From NCBI GenBank assembly GCA_030062745.1, contig CP099844.1:19468596-19532595 (forward strand): a stretch of 64,000 nucleotides of DNA, in the 5' to 3' direction. The notes below the pieces were generated by a model. It made no database searches and was not told the DNA's origin. It worked only from the letters and a program-made list of their open reading frames with translations. Both the position numbers and the translations under genes were made by a program. The stretch's first letter is position 1, and the number at the start of each line of letters is the position of its first letter. This DNA is from Capitulum mitella (taxonomy: Eukaryota > Arthropoda > Thecostraca > Pollicipedomorpha > Pollicipedidae). Shown here one piece after another: positions 23,601 through 35,400 of this stretch.

Positions 23601-26600
23601 AGCATGTACTGTCCATACGGTTAGATTGTCATTTGCAAGGCCTCCAACTACAAATTCTGGTGATGACAGCAAACGTTAACCATCTGCAGCCCGACGGTAT
23701 GCGACGCCCCAGGTCACGGCAGGCGGTGGCTCCTCAGAGACGGAAGTGGGAGTAGTCACAGCTCTCTGGCAGGCGCGATGTCGTCGGGGAGGGGGGACCC
23801 GAGCGCATCTGCCGGGGTCTGGGATGCGTTCCGGCGACCTCCCGCATCGATTTGGCCCATGCTGCAGTGTTGCAGGATGTTGTGTAGCGTTGCAAGGGCC
23901 CATATCTCAGGAACGGTCAGCCGGAGCGCCGAACGGGCGCCGCCAGCGTGCTCACGAGATCACAATCTACCAGAAGACTTCCGAGTCCACGCATTACAAA
24001 AGATTGCAGTGTTGCACGAACACTGGCAACAGCAGTTGCACGTCACAGCCACGAGGTGCCCACGGCAATTTTGGGTCGTGTTGACTGCGTTGGTCAGGTT
24101 GGGCGCGTGTACAACAGTTTTGTTTACCACAGCTTTGTTTATGGTCTGTCGCTATTGAGCAATCTGTTGTGCCGTCGGTAGTCGACGACGCGGCTTTCAC
24201 GAGTTGTAGCGAGCACATCCGCATGGCGTTTGTGCGTGTAGCAGTGGACGGGGAGGCATCTAGTGTAAGGCGCCACATCCGACTGCATCACGTTAAATGC
24301 GTCACGGTGCTTCCACAGTACGGCGTGGCGTTTTGCTGCATAGTTTGATGATTTGGAGTTGCCACCGGACATCTGTACAACGGGCGACACACTTTTTGCG
24401 GAGAGATGTACGCGAGATCGTGTTTTCACCGGTCCCGATGGACGGCGCACGGATCGGTGCACCGAACGCTTCTTTTTTGGGGCCTGAGGCATCTCATATG
24501 ACCCCATTTTGTTGGGTCGACGCGTTGAACGGTTAGCTGTTTCCAACACTGATGTCACATCGACTCGTCCGTCACGGCAAAGGTCACCTCATCTCCCGAC
24601 TGTGTTTTCCGTCACGGGCAAGGTTCTTATGGAGCCCCTCTGAGTATACCAGCCGAAGATCCATGGAAGCCTTGTAAACAAACCTGCGGCGTGCTCCAGT
24701 CGGCGTTTGCACGTCTGTTTCCTGCCAGCCACTGCCAGGCGGGTGAAGGCCAGGCCGGCGCGCGGTCGGCCGACGCCTCCGTCCCGGGCTGAACTGACCT
24801 CCCCCCCTCCCAGCGTCGCTGCCTGACTGATCACGCGACCGGTTCTGTCGGCGCCCAGCGACCTTTCCGCAGGACCCGGTCTCGGTGTCTGGGTCCGGTG
24901 TAACTCGCCGGAACGTTGCAGGTTCGCGTCGGACGAAAAGCGCCTGCAGGTGCACATCATCAACCATCGGTACACGGACATAGACAACAGCTCTCACGCC
25001 TGCACCATCTGCTGCCGGCAGTTCAAGCTGCGCTTCTCGCTGAAAAACCACATGTTCAAGGCAAGTTTTCTGGGAGAGGTTCACTGACGGGCGTTATCTT
25101 TCCACCTGCCTTCGCCATTCATCGTTTATCATTCTGTATATCCTCTTGTGAGGTATAATCCACCGATCATCTTGGAATACCCCGTGTTATGTTTGACGTC
25201 AGACCTTACGTCCTCTGATATTTGCGGACATTTTTACACTTTCTCGTGACTAGATCGTGTTTTGTATTTTCTTGTAGTGAGCATGCCGACTTCTAGAAAT
25301 GGGTGTGATCATGAACGGGCAAAAATATTTGCACTTCTCGTAAGTAGAACTCAATGCCTAGAAACACGTAAAAACAACATTATCTGCACTTCCGAGACTT
25401 TGCACAGAGGTGCCGATGGGCTGCGGCTGTGTGAATTGTGACCGTGGCTCGGGGTCGTGATTCTTGTCGTCTCTGCCGCAGATGCACAGCATCGATCTGC
25501 CTTCGCTGAGGAAGCCGCCGATGAGGAAGTTCGAGTGCAGCATCTGCCACGCGCGCTTTGTACGGCCGACGCCGGCCTACAATCATATGGTGCGCGTGCA
25601 CAACATCCGCCCGGAGCCGGAGGTCCAGGACATGTTCGACCTGACCAACCTGTCGGTCGAACATCCTGAGGTATGGTTGTGTTGTGGGCTGCATGAGCTC
25701 AAGACTTCAGTATAGGGGCATAGTTGATTTCGTTTTCAGCCCACGCACTTGGCCAGTTTCCCGAAGTCTTATAATCTGCTATTTTTTTTTATCTTCGCTA
25801 AAACTGATGCTGGTTGTTTGCACGAAGTAAAAGTGGAAATTATGAACGCATTGGCACATTCAGAAGAGCGGAAAGGGAAGGTCCCAAATTGCGGCCTGTT
25901 GTTTAAGCTAGCTTTGCTTACGACTCTCTCGTTTCCCACTGTCTTTCTTCCCTCATTCCCCCTCTCTCTCCGCTGTACGTCCTGTATTTTGCTTTCGCTT
26001 CCGCCTATTGACTAGCTGTAGTTGCCTGCCGTCGGTCTGTGGCAGTCCGTGACTCGTCATCGATCCTCAGGCAATCAGCTACCAGGCAATAGACCCGGAC
26101 GACCCAAACATGATGGCCGCTCTCCAGAACAACATCCGTATCAAGGTGGAGGCGATGGCAGCGCAGGGCATGTGGGACGCCTCGGAGGCGGACGGCTCCA
26201 CGTACCTGGGCGGCAGCGCTGCCCGGCGCCGCCAGCCGCCGCGGATGGCGGCCGGCGACGCGCCGCCGGCCCGACCGCCCGCCGCCGGCCAGCCGCCGGC
26301 GCTGCCGTCCTCTCCGGCGCCGCAGCAGCAGCCGCCGCGGCCGCTCCCGCCGCCCCCGCCGCCGCCTCCGCCGCCGGCGCCACCGGCCGCCGACGGGCCG
26401 GTGAAGACGCTGCTGCATCTGTCGCCGGGCAAGCGGGGGCAGGTGGTGCGCGTGACGGACTCGCCGCCGGCCGTCCCGCTGCAGCCGCCCAGCTCGGTCC
26501 AGCGGCCGGCCGGCGACGGCCAGCGCCAGCAGATCATCGTCATCCAGCAGGAGGGCGAGGAGGAGATCGACCTGTCGCGCGTGCTGGGCAACACCACGCC

Positions 26601-26754
26601 GGCGGACGCGCAGACGCTGACCATGAACGCCGACGGCGTGCTGGTAGACGACCAGGGCAACGCCGTCTCGCTGATGGTGGAGGGCGGCGGCGCGGCCACC
26701 CACCTGCTGCAGTACTTGCGCGGTTCAGAGCCGGTCGCCAGCATGGCCGACTGA
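11603..26754 (+). CDS. AT-hook and 13-finger C2H2 zinc-finger protein, complete (11 coding exons)
   Basis: Exons: 11603-12817, 13134-13293, 15799-15925, 16749-16880, 17177-17308, 20379-20539, 20973-21151, 21647-21813, 24922-25060, 25482-25670 and 26071-26754. All phases join and sum to 1094 residues plus stop. The ATG at 11603 has a G at -3 and +4 and an in-frame TGA 27 nt upstream. Residues 1-405 (exon 1) are charged, low-complexity sequence with basic clusters and an AT-hook core RGRPR at about 225-229. Residues of about 428-862 hold 13 C2H2 fingers; several are split across exons, and two have HTGERPF-type linkers. The last exon adds an Ala/Pro/Arg-rich tract with a run of prolines, then an acidic end (QEGEEEIDLSRVLG). 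It is probably a nuclear DNA-binding regulator. I do not recognise the orthologue. Nearly every finger boundary is interrupted by an intron, unlike one-exon KRAB-type arrays. Confidence 0.88.
13294..15798 (+). other. Zinc-finger intron 2 (2.5 kb)
   Basis: It holds a family C MITE (13836-14144) and a diverged dispersed repeat around 14740-14960, related to 43090-43260. No exon was recognised inside. Confidence 0.6.
13836..14144 (-). mobile_element. hAT-type MITE (family C, copy 1), 309 bp
   Basis: Ends are CAGGGACGTAGCCGGG and ...GGCTACGTGCCTG. Flanks are taactgac (13828-13835) and taaccgac (14145-14152), 7/8 identical. Read on the minus strand it aligns along its length with 35008-35269 (shared tttacctc, ttgcaaca, tgatcactatt.cgtatt, gaccgcttggctc). 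It carries a TA-rich microsatellite at 13899-13950 that copy 2 lacks. Confidence 0.85.
17309..20378 (+). other. Zinc-finger intron 5 (3.1 kb), mostly degenerate GC-rich repeats
   Basis: The intron lies between finger exons 5 and 6. About 17450-19640 is short-unit repeat (listed separately). The remainder shows no exon. Confidence 0.7.
17480..19640. repeat. Degenerate short-unit GC-rich repeat field
   Basis: Three sub-blocks with units of about 30 bp. At 17480-18050 the motif is ggggcccctgagac with ggcaaga. At 18050-18560 it is ccctgccggcctgtaggg. At 18880-19640 it is again cccctgagac(g)gcc. About 320 bp of different sequence (18560-18880) separates the last two. Open frames through it are artefacts of low complexity. 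Confidence 0.75.
20786..20978 (+). repeat. Duplicated 3' splice-site region, offset exactly 113 bp
   Basis: Blocks starting at 20786 and 20899 share acccagaagcatgactgaag and the segment down to a polypyrimidine-AG, with no length difference. The AGs fall at 20858-20859 and 20971-20972, each followed by a gaag-containing sequence (cgaag / tgaag). Only the downstream AG gives an open frame into the exon. Confidence 0.85.
21814..24921 (+). other. Zinc-finger intron 8 (3.1 kb)
   Basis: The 22400-22900 part is unusually GC- and CpG-rich with an AG-rich tract (gagcagaggaaggagccagg). Poly-G runs occur near 23285. It may be old transposon sequence, but I recognised neither a coding frame nor terminal repeats. 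Confidence 0.5.
25061..25481 (+). other. GC-AG intron
   Basis: The 5' splice site reads AAG|GCAAGT at 25058-25066 instead of GT. The 3' site is gtctctgccgcag at 25469-25481. Both neighbouring exons code for one split zinc finger (C.IC...F...L..HM..MH), so the junction is well fixed. The rest of the site matches U1 snRNA perfectly, as is usual for GC-AG introns. Confidence 0.85.
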
Positions 26755-27277
26755 CGACGAACGGCGGAGGGGGCGCGCCCGCAGACCCCGGCCTCCCGCA
26801 GGCCGCCTGGTTCTCGTTAGTTGCATGTTGCGCGTCGCGTTTGGGCGTTCTGATTTGCCGCTGCGTTACTGCGGAGCGCGTCCCGATTCATAGGTCGATG
26901 ACCGGCCGCAACGGCCGCGGGTTGATAGTCGCCTCCGATTATAGCTCCACTTCATTGCTGCGGTGACAGCCATCTCGTCAGCGCGTCACGTTGCCACGTT
27001 ATCACTTCAGTATGTTATCTTGAGCATGTCTCGCCGGTGTGGTTCGGACCGAGTTCATCCGCAGCGTCTGGCGTTGCCAGGAACCGCGCGCTTTGTGTCC
27101 ATCGTTGGCTCCAATCGAACTACGATATGCGCAATTGATTGGCTTGTGCAACAGCTAGTTCAGTAGTACTTGAAATGACCATTGTACTGTTAGATTGAAG
27201 TTGATTGTTGTGCGTTTGCTGCATGCTGGCGAGCCGATCTTGCATAATTCAATTCAGTTTCATTGTTTCTGACGTTT

Positions 27278-27283
27278 AATAAA
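27278..27283 (+). terminator. Poly(A) signal AATAAA of the zinc-finger gene
   Basis: The context is gtttAATAAAgaaagc, about 525 nt after the stop codon. It is followed by no further coding sequence on this strand for several kilobases. Confidence 0.7.
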
Positions 27284-27299
27284 GAAAGCTTTTCGACCT

Positions 27300-28255
27300 C
27301 GGCAGCCTTTCATTGACACCGGACGTGATACGCTCTCCGGCCTCGTGTCCGTGACAGTCCCGCAGTTAGCGAGACTGTCGGCATCACCAGCAAAGGCGCA
27401 CCCAGGGGGGGGGGCAAGGGTGCACACACGGCTCCCATTTATGGAGGGAAAATAGACAGCAGAGGAAAAAATATTGGACGATGGGGCCGGTTCGTTACAA
27501 TCCCATTACTTCCAGGCTCGCCCCTCAGAAAACTTTGTGTTCGCCCCTGGTGACCAGTGAGTCGTGCAAAGTAAAACGACAGAGGGGAACGGCCTCTAGT
27601 AGTCTTTAAAACAGCATATATTGCACACTGTCCAATATCAGACATTTCACTTAACAAAACCCTTCGTGGAAAGCAACGAGGAAAAAGGCTTTTGTGTACA
27701 TTTGTTCAACTGAATCGCGAAAGCTTAAGTGGAGCCAAGTGATAGACCAAAGATATATCTGATTTCGGTGCAAAGAAGGGCAAACTGAATAAAAAAAAAC
27801 ACTGAAAAGGGCATCACATATTATCCAAGCAAAAGAGCTCCATACCGCACCATCGTCCTGATTCTTGCTGTACTTATGAAGTTGCGTGGCACCACTAGAC
27901 GGCTACTCGGCTGGCGACCCAGTGACCTGACGGAGCAAAACGGAACCATTTTCAAACGCGCCAATCATGGCACCAATCTGCTTCGGTGCTGAGGTCGGTC
28001 CGCTGCCAAGGACGGCGGAAGTGGGGGGGGGGGAGGGCAGGGGGACAGCTGCCTCCCAATTGCGATGGGTCTGGGGCAAGACTATGTTTCTGCCTCCCTC
28101 CATATATGATATTGGGGGGCCTCGTAACAAATTGAACAGACAACAAAATGGGGACAGAAGTGAAGAACATGCCAAAAACCAAAAAAGAAAGGAAAATGCA
28201 GCTATGCAGGCAAGGAAGTAGGCACATGGCGTGCGTGTTCTTTCAAGTCTTACTT
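27300..28255. other. Intergenic with a degraded hAT-like element
   Basis: Around 27390-27555, aaaggcgcacccaggggg faces ctttgtgttcgcccctgg, resembling eroded inverted ends of a short element. Nothing else was recognised. Confidence 0.4.
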
Positions 28256-28890
28256 TGTTAGGGGCCTCAACTTTCTTCCGGTAGGGACCTCGAACAGGTT
28301 GGCCCCAAAACTGGCCAGAGACTGCAAACATACAATTTTTAAGGGGCCTCGAGGAATGGACCCGGCTGGCCTACCCCGACACACATTTCGGACCCTGCTA
28401 GGAGGCCCGACTTTCATCCAATAGAGGGCCTCGTCCTGATTGCACTCAAAGGTAGTCCAGCGACCAGGACTCATAATTTTTAAGGGCTTCAGAATTAATG
28501 GACCAGGGTGGTCTGCGCTGAACCGAGGTTCGAATCCTGCTAGGGGGCCCCGACTTAGGTCCGAGAAGGACCTTGTACCGATCACACTCAAAGGTGGTCC
28601 AGCGACTAGGACCTCACAGATTTCAGGGGGCCTCTCATAATTCATCGACAGGGCTGGCCTGCGCGGGGCTCCGGCTTAGGTCCGAAAGAGGGCCTGGGAC
28701 CGGTTATCACTCAAAAGCAAAACAGGGTCCGGGAACTTACAGTTTTTTCAAGAGACCTCAGAATGGGCCCAGGGGGACTTCACTAAACCAGCCCGGGTCT
28801 CGGGGGGAGCCCCAGCATCCGTCCGTAAGAGGGCCTTGCGCGAATTGCGCTCAAAAGTGACTCAAAGACCGGGAAGTTCAGTATTTAACC
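28256..28890. repeat. Tandem array, unit about 135 bp, left part
   Basis: At least four units. Each has an A/T run then aaggggcctc..(g)aatgga (near 28331, 28471, 28614 and 28740), then a tgcgctgaaccgaggttcga-like block, ctgctagggggccc, and tccgagaagg.cctcgtaccgat with cactcaaaggtggtccagcg. The array resumes at about 30080 after unrelated sequence. Confidence 0.75.
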
Positions 28891-30040
28891 TTATTGCCGG
28901 CAGAGGAGCTGAATCCGCCCCCCTCGGGTTTTCTGCTGGCCAATTCCAAGGTTTTTGACGCAGCTTCACAAAACTTGGTGATTTTTCCTACCTGTTCTTT
29001 CTGCGTACTGTAAAAAATTTCAAAATTCCATTTTGCTCAGGGACGGAGCCAAGCAACGTTTTTGGGAGGCACGTCAGGCCATTTTTGGCCATGTTGAGGG
29101 TAAAATGAAAATGTCTGCCAAAAACAGCGTTTTTAAGATAGAACTTAAATCTTTATACGGATGAATAGCTAAATAGTTGGGCAATGCGCAGATATAATTC
29201 TTTTTTATCTGAGGTCACTTTACAAGGCCAGGTCAAAGTCAAAAGTCAATTTTTTTTGCAATAATTTTTGCGCTGTTTTTTCAAATGCCAAACCCGAAAT
29301 ATATATGGCGTAAAGAGGTGTCCTCTACTTGTGCATCAAGTTTCGGCTTGATATCAGGTCGGGTCACGGAGCTATGACCTAAAATGTCAGTGCGCGTACC
29401 CCATATCACAATAGCCGTAAAATGAAATTTTTGGAATAGTGAATTCAAAGGACTGAAAACGTTCAAATGTGATATAAAATGCACACGAGATCATTCCAAG
29501 GGACTCCAAGGTCACTGGAGGTCATTTAAGGTCAAAGGTCACAAGTTGACCTGAAGAGCATGTGACTATGACAGTTCCCCCTTTTTCATGTCCCTGGCAC
29601 CGCCTATGCTAACATTATACAAACATTGTAATACGATTTGCCTTTTTTTAGCACAACATGACTAGAGGAAGCCAAAAAAGTGTTTTTACCTTTTTTTAGT
29701 CATTCAGCTTTTCAAAAGCCAATCCTCCTCTTATCGAAACCCGTGAACGCCTATGAATTTTCTCAAAATTCGAAATGTGTGTACGAATAGTAAAAGTCCC
29801 ATTTATGATCTCTCGATTCTTGCCAATCTCATTGAAATCAGTCCATAAACAACGGAGTTATAACAAGTCCAAAAGTATCCTCATTTTGACATTTTCGCCC
29901 CGCTGTATCCACCCCTCTCAAAATTAAAAAAAAACTTCTTTTACAAAGGTGTAATTTACGTCATGGCAAATCGATGCGTTTGTTGCGATGAAATCGGATG
30001 TGTAGTTCTCGAGATCTCGGGGGGGGGGCTAATTCGCCCC
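28891..30040. other. Sequence interrupting the 135-bp array
   Basis: About 1.1 kb of AT-rich sequence with many (A)AGGTCA half-sites, including a perfect direct repeat with 1-bp spacing at 29529-29541. At 29038 cagggacggagccaagc resembles a hAT-type end. It ends near poly-G and poly-C runs (30020-30047). Confidence 0.5.
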
Positions 30041-30640
30041 CCCCCCCTGCCGGGAATCGGCCATATCGCCTAGCCCTCCAGGAATAGGCGTTAAGGGGCC
30101 TCGCGGAATGGATCCGGTAGGCCTCTGACAGAGTTTGGACCATATTAGGGGGCCCCGGCTTCCATCCGAGAAAGGGTCTTTTATCATTATATATCATTAT
30201 GTATATCATAGTATATTATTATGCTCAGAAATGGCCCAGAGACCTGGAACTTACAATTTTTAGAGGACCTCACAGAACGGACTTGGGTTGCCTGCGCTGA
30301 AGCAAGGTTCAGATCTTGGAGGGTGATCCAGCTCCAGCCCGTAAGAGGGCCTCTATTCAAAAGTGACGAAAAGACTGGTGGATATTTAAATTTTTAGGGG
30401 GCCCCGCAGAATAAACCCGGGTGACCTGTGCTGAACCGGAATCAACCTCACCCTGCTAGAGGGTCCTGGCTTCCGTTCGTGACAGGACCTCATACCGATT
30501 ACACCTAAATGCAGCCTAGAGACCGGGAATCTAATATTGTTAGGGGCCTCACAGAATGAACCTGGATGGCCTGGGCCCATTTTCTCACTAAATCGTTGCC
30601 TCGACCTTGCCCCGGGGCCTCAGCTTCCGTAAGGAAGTGT
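30041..30640. repeat. Tandem array, unit about 135 bp, right part
   Basis: The marker (t)taggggcctc.cagaatgga recurs near 30090, 30258, 30390 and 30540 with the same flanking blocks as the left part. One unit carries a local at-rich insertion (30182-30222). Confidence 0.7.
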
Positions 30641-30650
30641 CTGGTTGGTT

Positions 30651-32495
30651 GATGGGTTAGTTAACGGCGTTCTGAACCAAAAATGGAGATTTACATCTCA
30701 TGCGGGGGCCGCAGTCCCCACCTTTCCCAATGGTTTTGAAATTTAGCATACACCTATGAGTGGTCTAGTCGACTAATCGACTAACGTCTAATGTCTAGTG
30801 GACAATGGACCAATGAACTAAAATGTTCAATCGAGCTCTATGAGGCAATCTTTCTATAGCGATAATTATTGGTATCTTATTATTACTAAGAATATTATTC
30901 TTAACATTATTGGTATTGTCATAGTATAGTTAGTGACTGGAACGAGACGCGGACGTCAGGAGTTGACGGTGGGACCAAGCTGTGCCGCACCTGCCGAGTT
31001 TAGCGGTTGAATGCCAGAGTTCGCACAACGCACGACTGGATCGTTGACTTACGCCCAGTCGGGCGGGATACGACTCCCATTAAGTGAAACAAGGACTTTT
31101 TGGGGTATGAGGACCCTTCGTAGGGAAGGGGTCACTCAAGATCAAGGGGCCTTGAAATTTTGCTTTGTTCCCCCCATGATCAGATACGATCCGCTGCCAC
31201 TGTCGGTTGCAGTGTTATTTTTTATTTTGCTCTCTCACCTGAAGGCCGAAATTTCGACATGTCTTTTGTTTTGCGAGTAGCCTGCCGTCTCTTCATCAAG
31301 GTCAGTCATTTCTTTCTCGTCTCGTTTGATTCCATCAGGGCTAATAGATGGAACGATGTTCAAATTATTGGTGTTGCTGGGAGCAGTTTGAGGTCCACGT
31401 TTTCTGTCATTGTTATATGTTTCTGTTTCATGTCATAACAGAGACGTGACGTACATTCGAGAGCCTTTCCGTCAATCGCACAAAAATGTGGTTACCTATC
31501 TCTCGTCAGCGACTGGTAGTGCCTTTAAGCTACCAGCTGGAACGTTCCAAAAAGCTTTCGTTCTTTTCACTCCAGGAAAACCTGTCGTAAATACGGGGAA
31601 CTTTGTTCCCCTTTAACTCTGTTCCTAGGGGCCCGACTAACTACATCTTAGTCGCTGCACTGCCCTACCCACATGCTGCATAGGGATGAGAGGAACGCAA
31701 ACATCAGTTTATGGCAGGAGAATTGCAAGAGTCTACAGAGCTTGAGCTAAACATTCAACCTTTTGCTTCGAAAAACTGCGTCCCGTTCGACCTGATCTAG
31801 AGCCTGTGGTGCTGACTGTTCAAACTGTTCCCCTTACGCTCGATGAAGGGCTGGCTACAAATTGAGTCAAGCATGGACTCAGAACACCGGTCTGAATGGT
31901 GGCCAGCAGTTCCAAATGTTTTTTTCTGTTGTGTATATATTCCAATGATTCTATCCGACATGATCACGGTTTAGTGCAAAATATCTGGGGAATGTGCATT
32001 CCGTAGCGTCAATGGTTACGCCGCTTGTAAAGAAGCTGACAAAAGTTTGTATTTTTGAGGCGGCATAGCGTAAACGTACGGAGTCTACACCGGCAGGCGT
32101 CCGTTGTTCCAAATCCTGGATACACACCTGCCGGTCCCGCGTGACGCGCCGCTCCGTCGATCCCACGACAGTTTCGAAAGGGCAGCGGCGTATTCGGGGC
32201 TTTATTGTTCACTGCGCAGTGCACCAGAGGCAATGTCAGAGTTCTAATGCTGAGACGTGAGGTAGATACCAACATACGCGACAACGCCCTCTTCAGGAAA
32301 CAATGCCTCTAATTTCCTTTTTCAGGGAGTTGAAGGAAGATGTATCTGGTGAGTTTGGGCTATCGGGACAAGAGATTATCCGCAGCGCGGAGGCGCTCGG
32401 GGAGATTACCTAGCATGAACGGCCGTCGATACGGTCAGAAGTGCCAGAAACTTGGGGAGCTGGCGACGAGAGCTGGTGCTAGACTGAGTTGACCT
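30651..32495. other. Intergenic, nothing recognised
   Basis: Short chance frames only. No repeat boundaries or splice-supported exons were found. Confidence 0.45.
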
Positions 32496-35400
32496 CTAGT
32501 CCGATTCGGCCACCGTGCTGCCGTTGTTTTTGAAGTAGTTTCTGCCGTACGATCGGACGATGTTCTCCAGATCGGACTGCAGCAGAGCAGCCTCCAGCTG
32601 TCGTCTCGCCTCGTGCTCGAACATGTGGATGATGTTGTCGTTGCAGCGCGATATGAAGAGCTCGGTGACGACGGCCAGCAGGGAGGAGAGAGGGAGGGCT
32701 TCCGAGTCGTGCTGCGGGGCACTGGACACCACGCGCACCACCTCCCCGGATTCAGTCACAGTCATGTCTCTGAAACAGAGCGTCCGCTCAACGTCACCGC
32801 CAGACGGCGCGCCGGTCGGAGGCGGCCCACAGCAGAGACAACGTGTTACCCCAGACAGCGACCGCTTCAACGCCAACGACTGTCGACGCTGAAGATCCCT
32901 CGCCGCCGCTACACGACACCCAGAGTCTACTATTTACTTAACAAGTGACGCATTTACGAAGATAACAATGGGCTATGTGAGCTGACTTCGGCTTTGGATT
33001 CCTTAACCGTGGAAGGCTGCCACGAATTTTCCTCTCAATGCTGTCTTACAAAAAAGGTCCTTCGCATTAGCATTACGTCACAGTGTGCAGGGATACCTGA
33101 CTGTCCAGAATACGCACCCCACATGGACGAGCTCGCAGGTGCAGAAGATCACTTGAGCAGTTGCAACGTTTATACGGAGTTTGATTTTGACGGTCACCGT
33201 ATCGACGTTCGCCATCAGCTCAAAACTGGGCCCAATGTCCATGAATTTGGCAGAGCACGTGGAGCAACACTGGGGACAAGGTTAGCAACTGTTCACAATC
33301 ATAGACGTCCCAACACTAAGCTAAGTGGAAAAGCACCAATGATTTTCGGCATACATAATCCGCATTAGCCGGTCGCAGTTCGCAACGACTTGTAACGGTG
33401 GAAGGCGTAACCAGCCAGGACTGCAGACTGAAGTCTTAACTGATGGTCAGCTGTGATCTTTGCCGGGTGAACAACCTGACATTTATGGTCACGATCTCAC
33501 TTGAGCGGGTCACGACGTGATGGAAAAAAAAACATATAGAACATTTCAATTTTATCTGTGGTTGAGACAAAACGATTGCTTCAGTTGAATTTTCATCCTC
33601 ATCCAAATCTTTGTCTGACAAGAGACTTCACTTTAGCGGCATTTCATCTTTTTACGTTTTAGCTGCTTTTGCGTAATCTGTCATCGCGGATACAGTCGCG
33701 GGTGTTGTCAGAGAAGTTGTTTGTAACATGGCAAGACGTCTGCTTTGCGCTTTAACTTTCGGTTGAACAAAGCCGTGAGTCGTAAAGAACGATGCAGCGA
33801 CACGAATACATGGAAGCACAATTGTACAGCCCGTTCTGTCATATCACGTTGGAGATCGGTTGCTCAACAACTGTCATATTCAAGCAGAACTGAGACGATG
33901 CGCCGATCTATGTATGTGAATTCACCTTAGCTACACGTTTACCTGTACATCATCTGTTACCAATGCCGCCTGAAGCGTCAGCCAATCTCCATCGAGTTCG
34001 AGGGAAGCGTCTCCTCTTCTCTGCAGCGTTGTCAGGCCGCTCAGATGGGTCGTGTGGAACGTCACCGCAGCGGACACGCGGAAAAACAAGAACTGAAAAT
34101 GGACCGTCCTCAGTGCTGTCAGCCTGCAGTCGGCCATCCCATGTTTTTTTTTTCGGAGCCCGATGCCTTAAACTGTTAAGTAGTCAGAGTGAGATTAATT
34201 TATATTTAAGTTGCCCCAACTTTTCTGCCTTCACGATATTTGCAAAATAGTTTAGAACAGCACGTCTACGCTCTTCTCATACTAGCGTAAACACAGCTAT
34301 TCAGAGCAAACGTATTCTTTGTTCCTGTCTTTCGATGACATTGAAATGCGTTTAGATTGTTTGCACACGTTCGGGCCAAATGAATGTCTATCCGCATTCA
34401 AGGAGACAGAGATCGCTGGAAATGGACCCGATCGGCATGGGTAAATCCGTCCCAGTGGGAGACCTTATAAAAAACATTCAGAACATGCCGAAAATAGGAT
34501 ACATGCAGCCACAAGCTTTCACTGGAAGTCGTGGATCATTGTAAACAATTCTGGCCACAGAGCACGTCGGCCGAAGACATTTGTCTCTCCGTCTAACATT
34601 CAGGTGCGGTAAATGTGAAGTGCTGAGGCACTGGCAGTGCTCCGTAGCTTTTGGCGTGTTAAGATCGCAGTATTTACCAGTGCAACGTGAAGCGTCTTTC
34701 CTGAGAGAGGAGCTTCTTCAGCTCTCAAGGCATTCGCAATCTAAAACATATTCACCCTTTCTTCAAACAACGTCTGGTCGTTGGGCACATTCATGATTTC
34801 CGTCCCTTCTTGCTCTGCAAGCTCTCTGGTAAGTTGCACAGTATTGTCCACAATACTGTTGGCGTCCGCAGTTCTCATTTTGCCGCAGCTGTTCTGCACG
34901 TGTCGCCTGAGGACAGCAAAGGAGGATCTAGCAGATGGTAGCAGCTATCTAAAAAATGCAAAATTTGCAGGTGCTAAAATGCAATGATGACTCAAGTTCC
35001 TGTCAGCCAGGCACGTAGCCAGGATTTTCCTCGAAAGGGGGCAAATGCCATTTTTTTTTACAAATGTACAAACATACAAACGAAATTTATAGGAAAAGGG
35101 AGCAATCTTATGTAATTTACCTCGTATTTAACGCACCGGAAATCATGTTTGCTTTTGCAACATATATATGATCACTATTTCGTATTCGTGCGAAATCACC
35201 ATATATCTAGTGAGGACCGCTTGGCTCAGGGGGGGATAGCCCCCATGGCCCCCTTTGGCTACGTCCCTGCTGTCAGCAGAGGGACGTGATAATGTGGGAG
35301 AGATGAATGAATGATAACTTGTTTGATGGTACTTTTATTCGAGAATTAGGCATTAGCCCTACGGGGTTACGTGGAACGAAATGGCTTACATTGACTTCAG

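Noticed and set aside
26005-26744. Long minus-strand frames rich in Arg/Gly over the last zinc-finger exon
   Set aside because: Complement of GC-rich Ala/Pro codons; the plus-strand frame continues the spliced protein to its stop.
32994-33368. Plus-strand open frame of 124 codons
   Set aside because: It lies in an intron of the minus-strand gene, starts from a non-ATG codon, and has no domain or splice partners.
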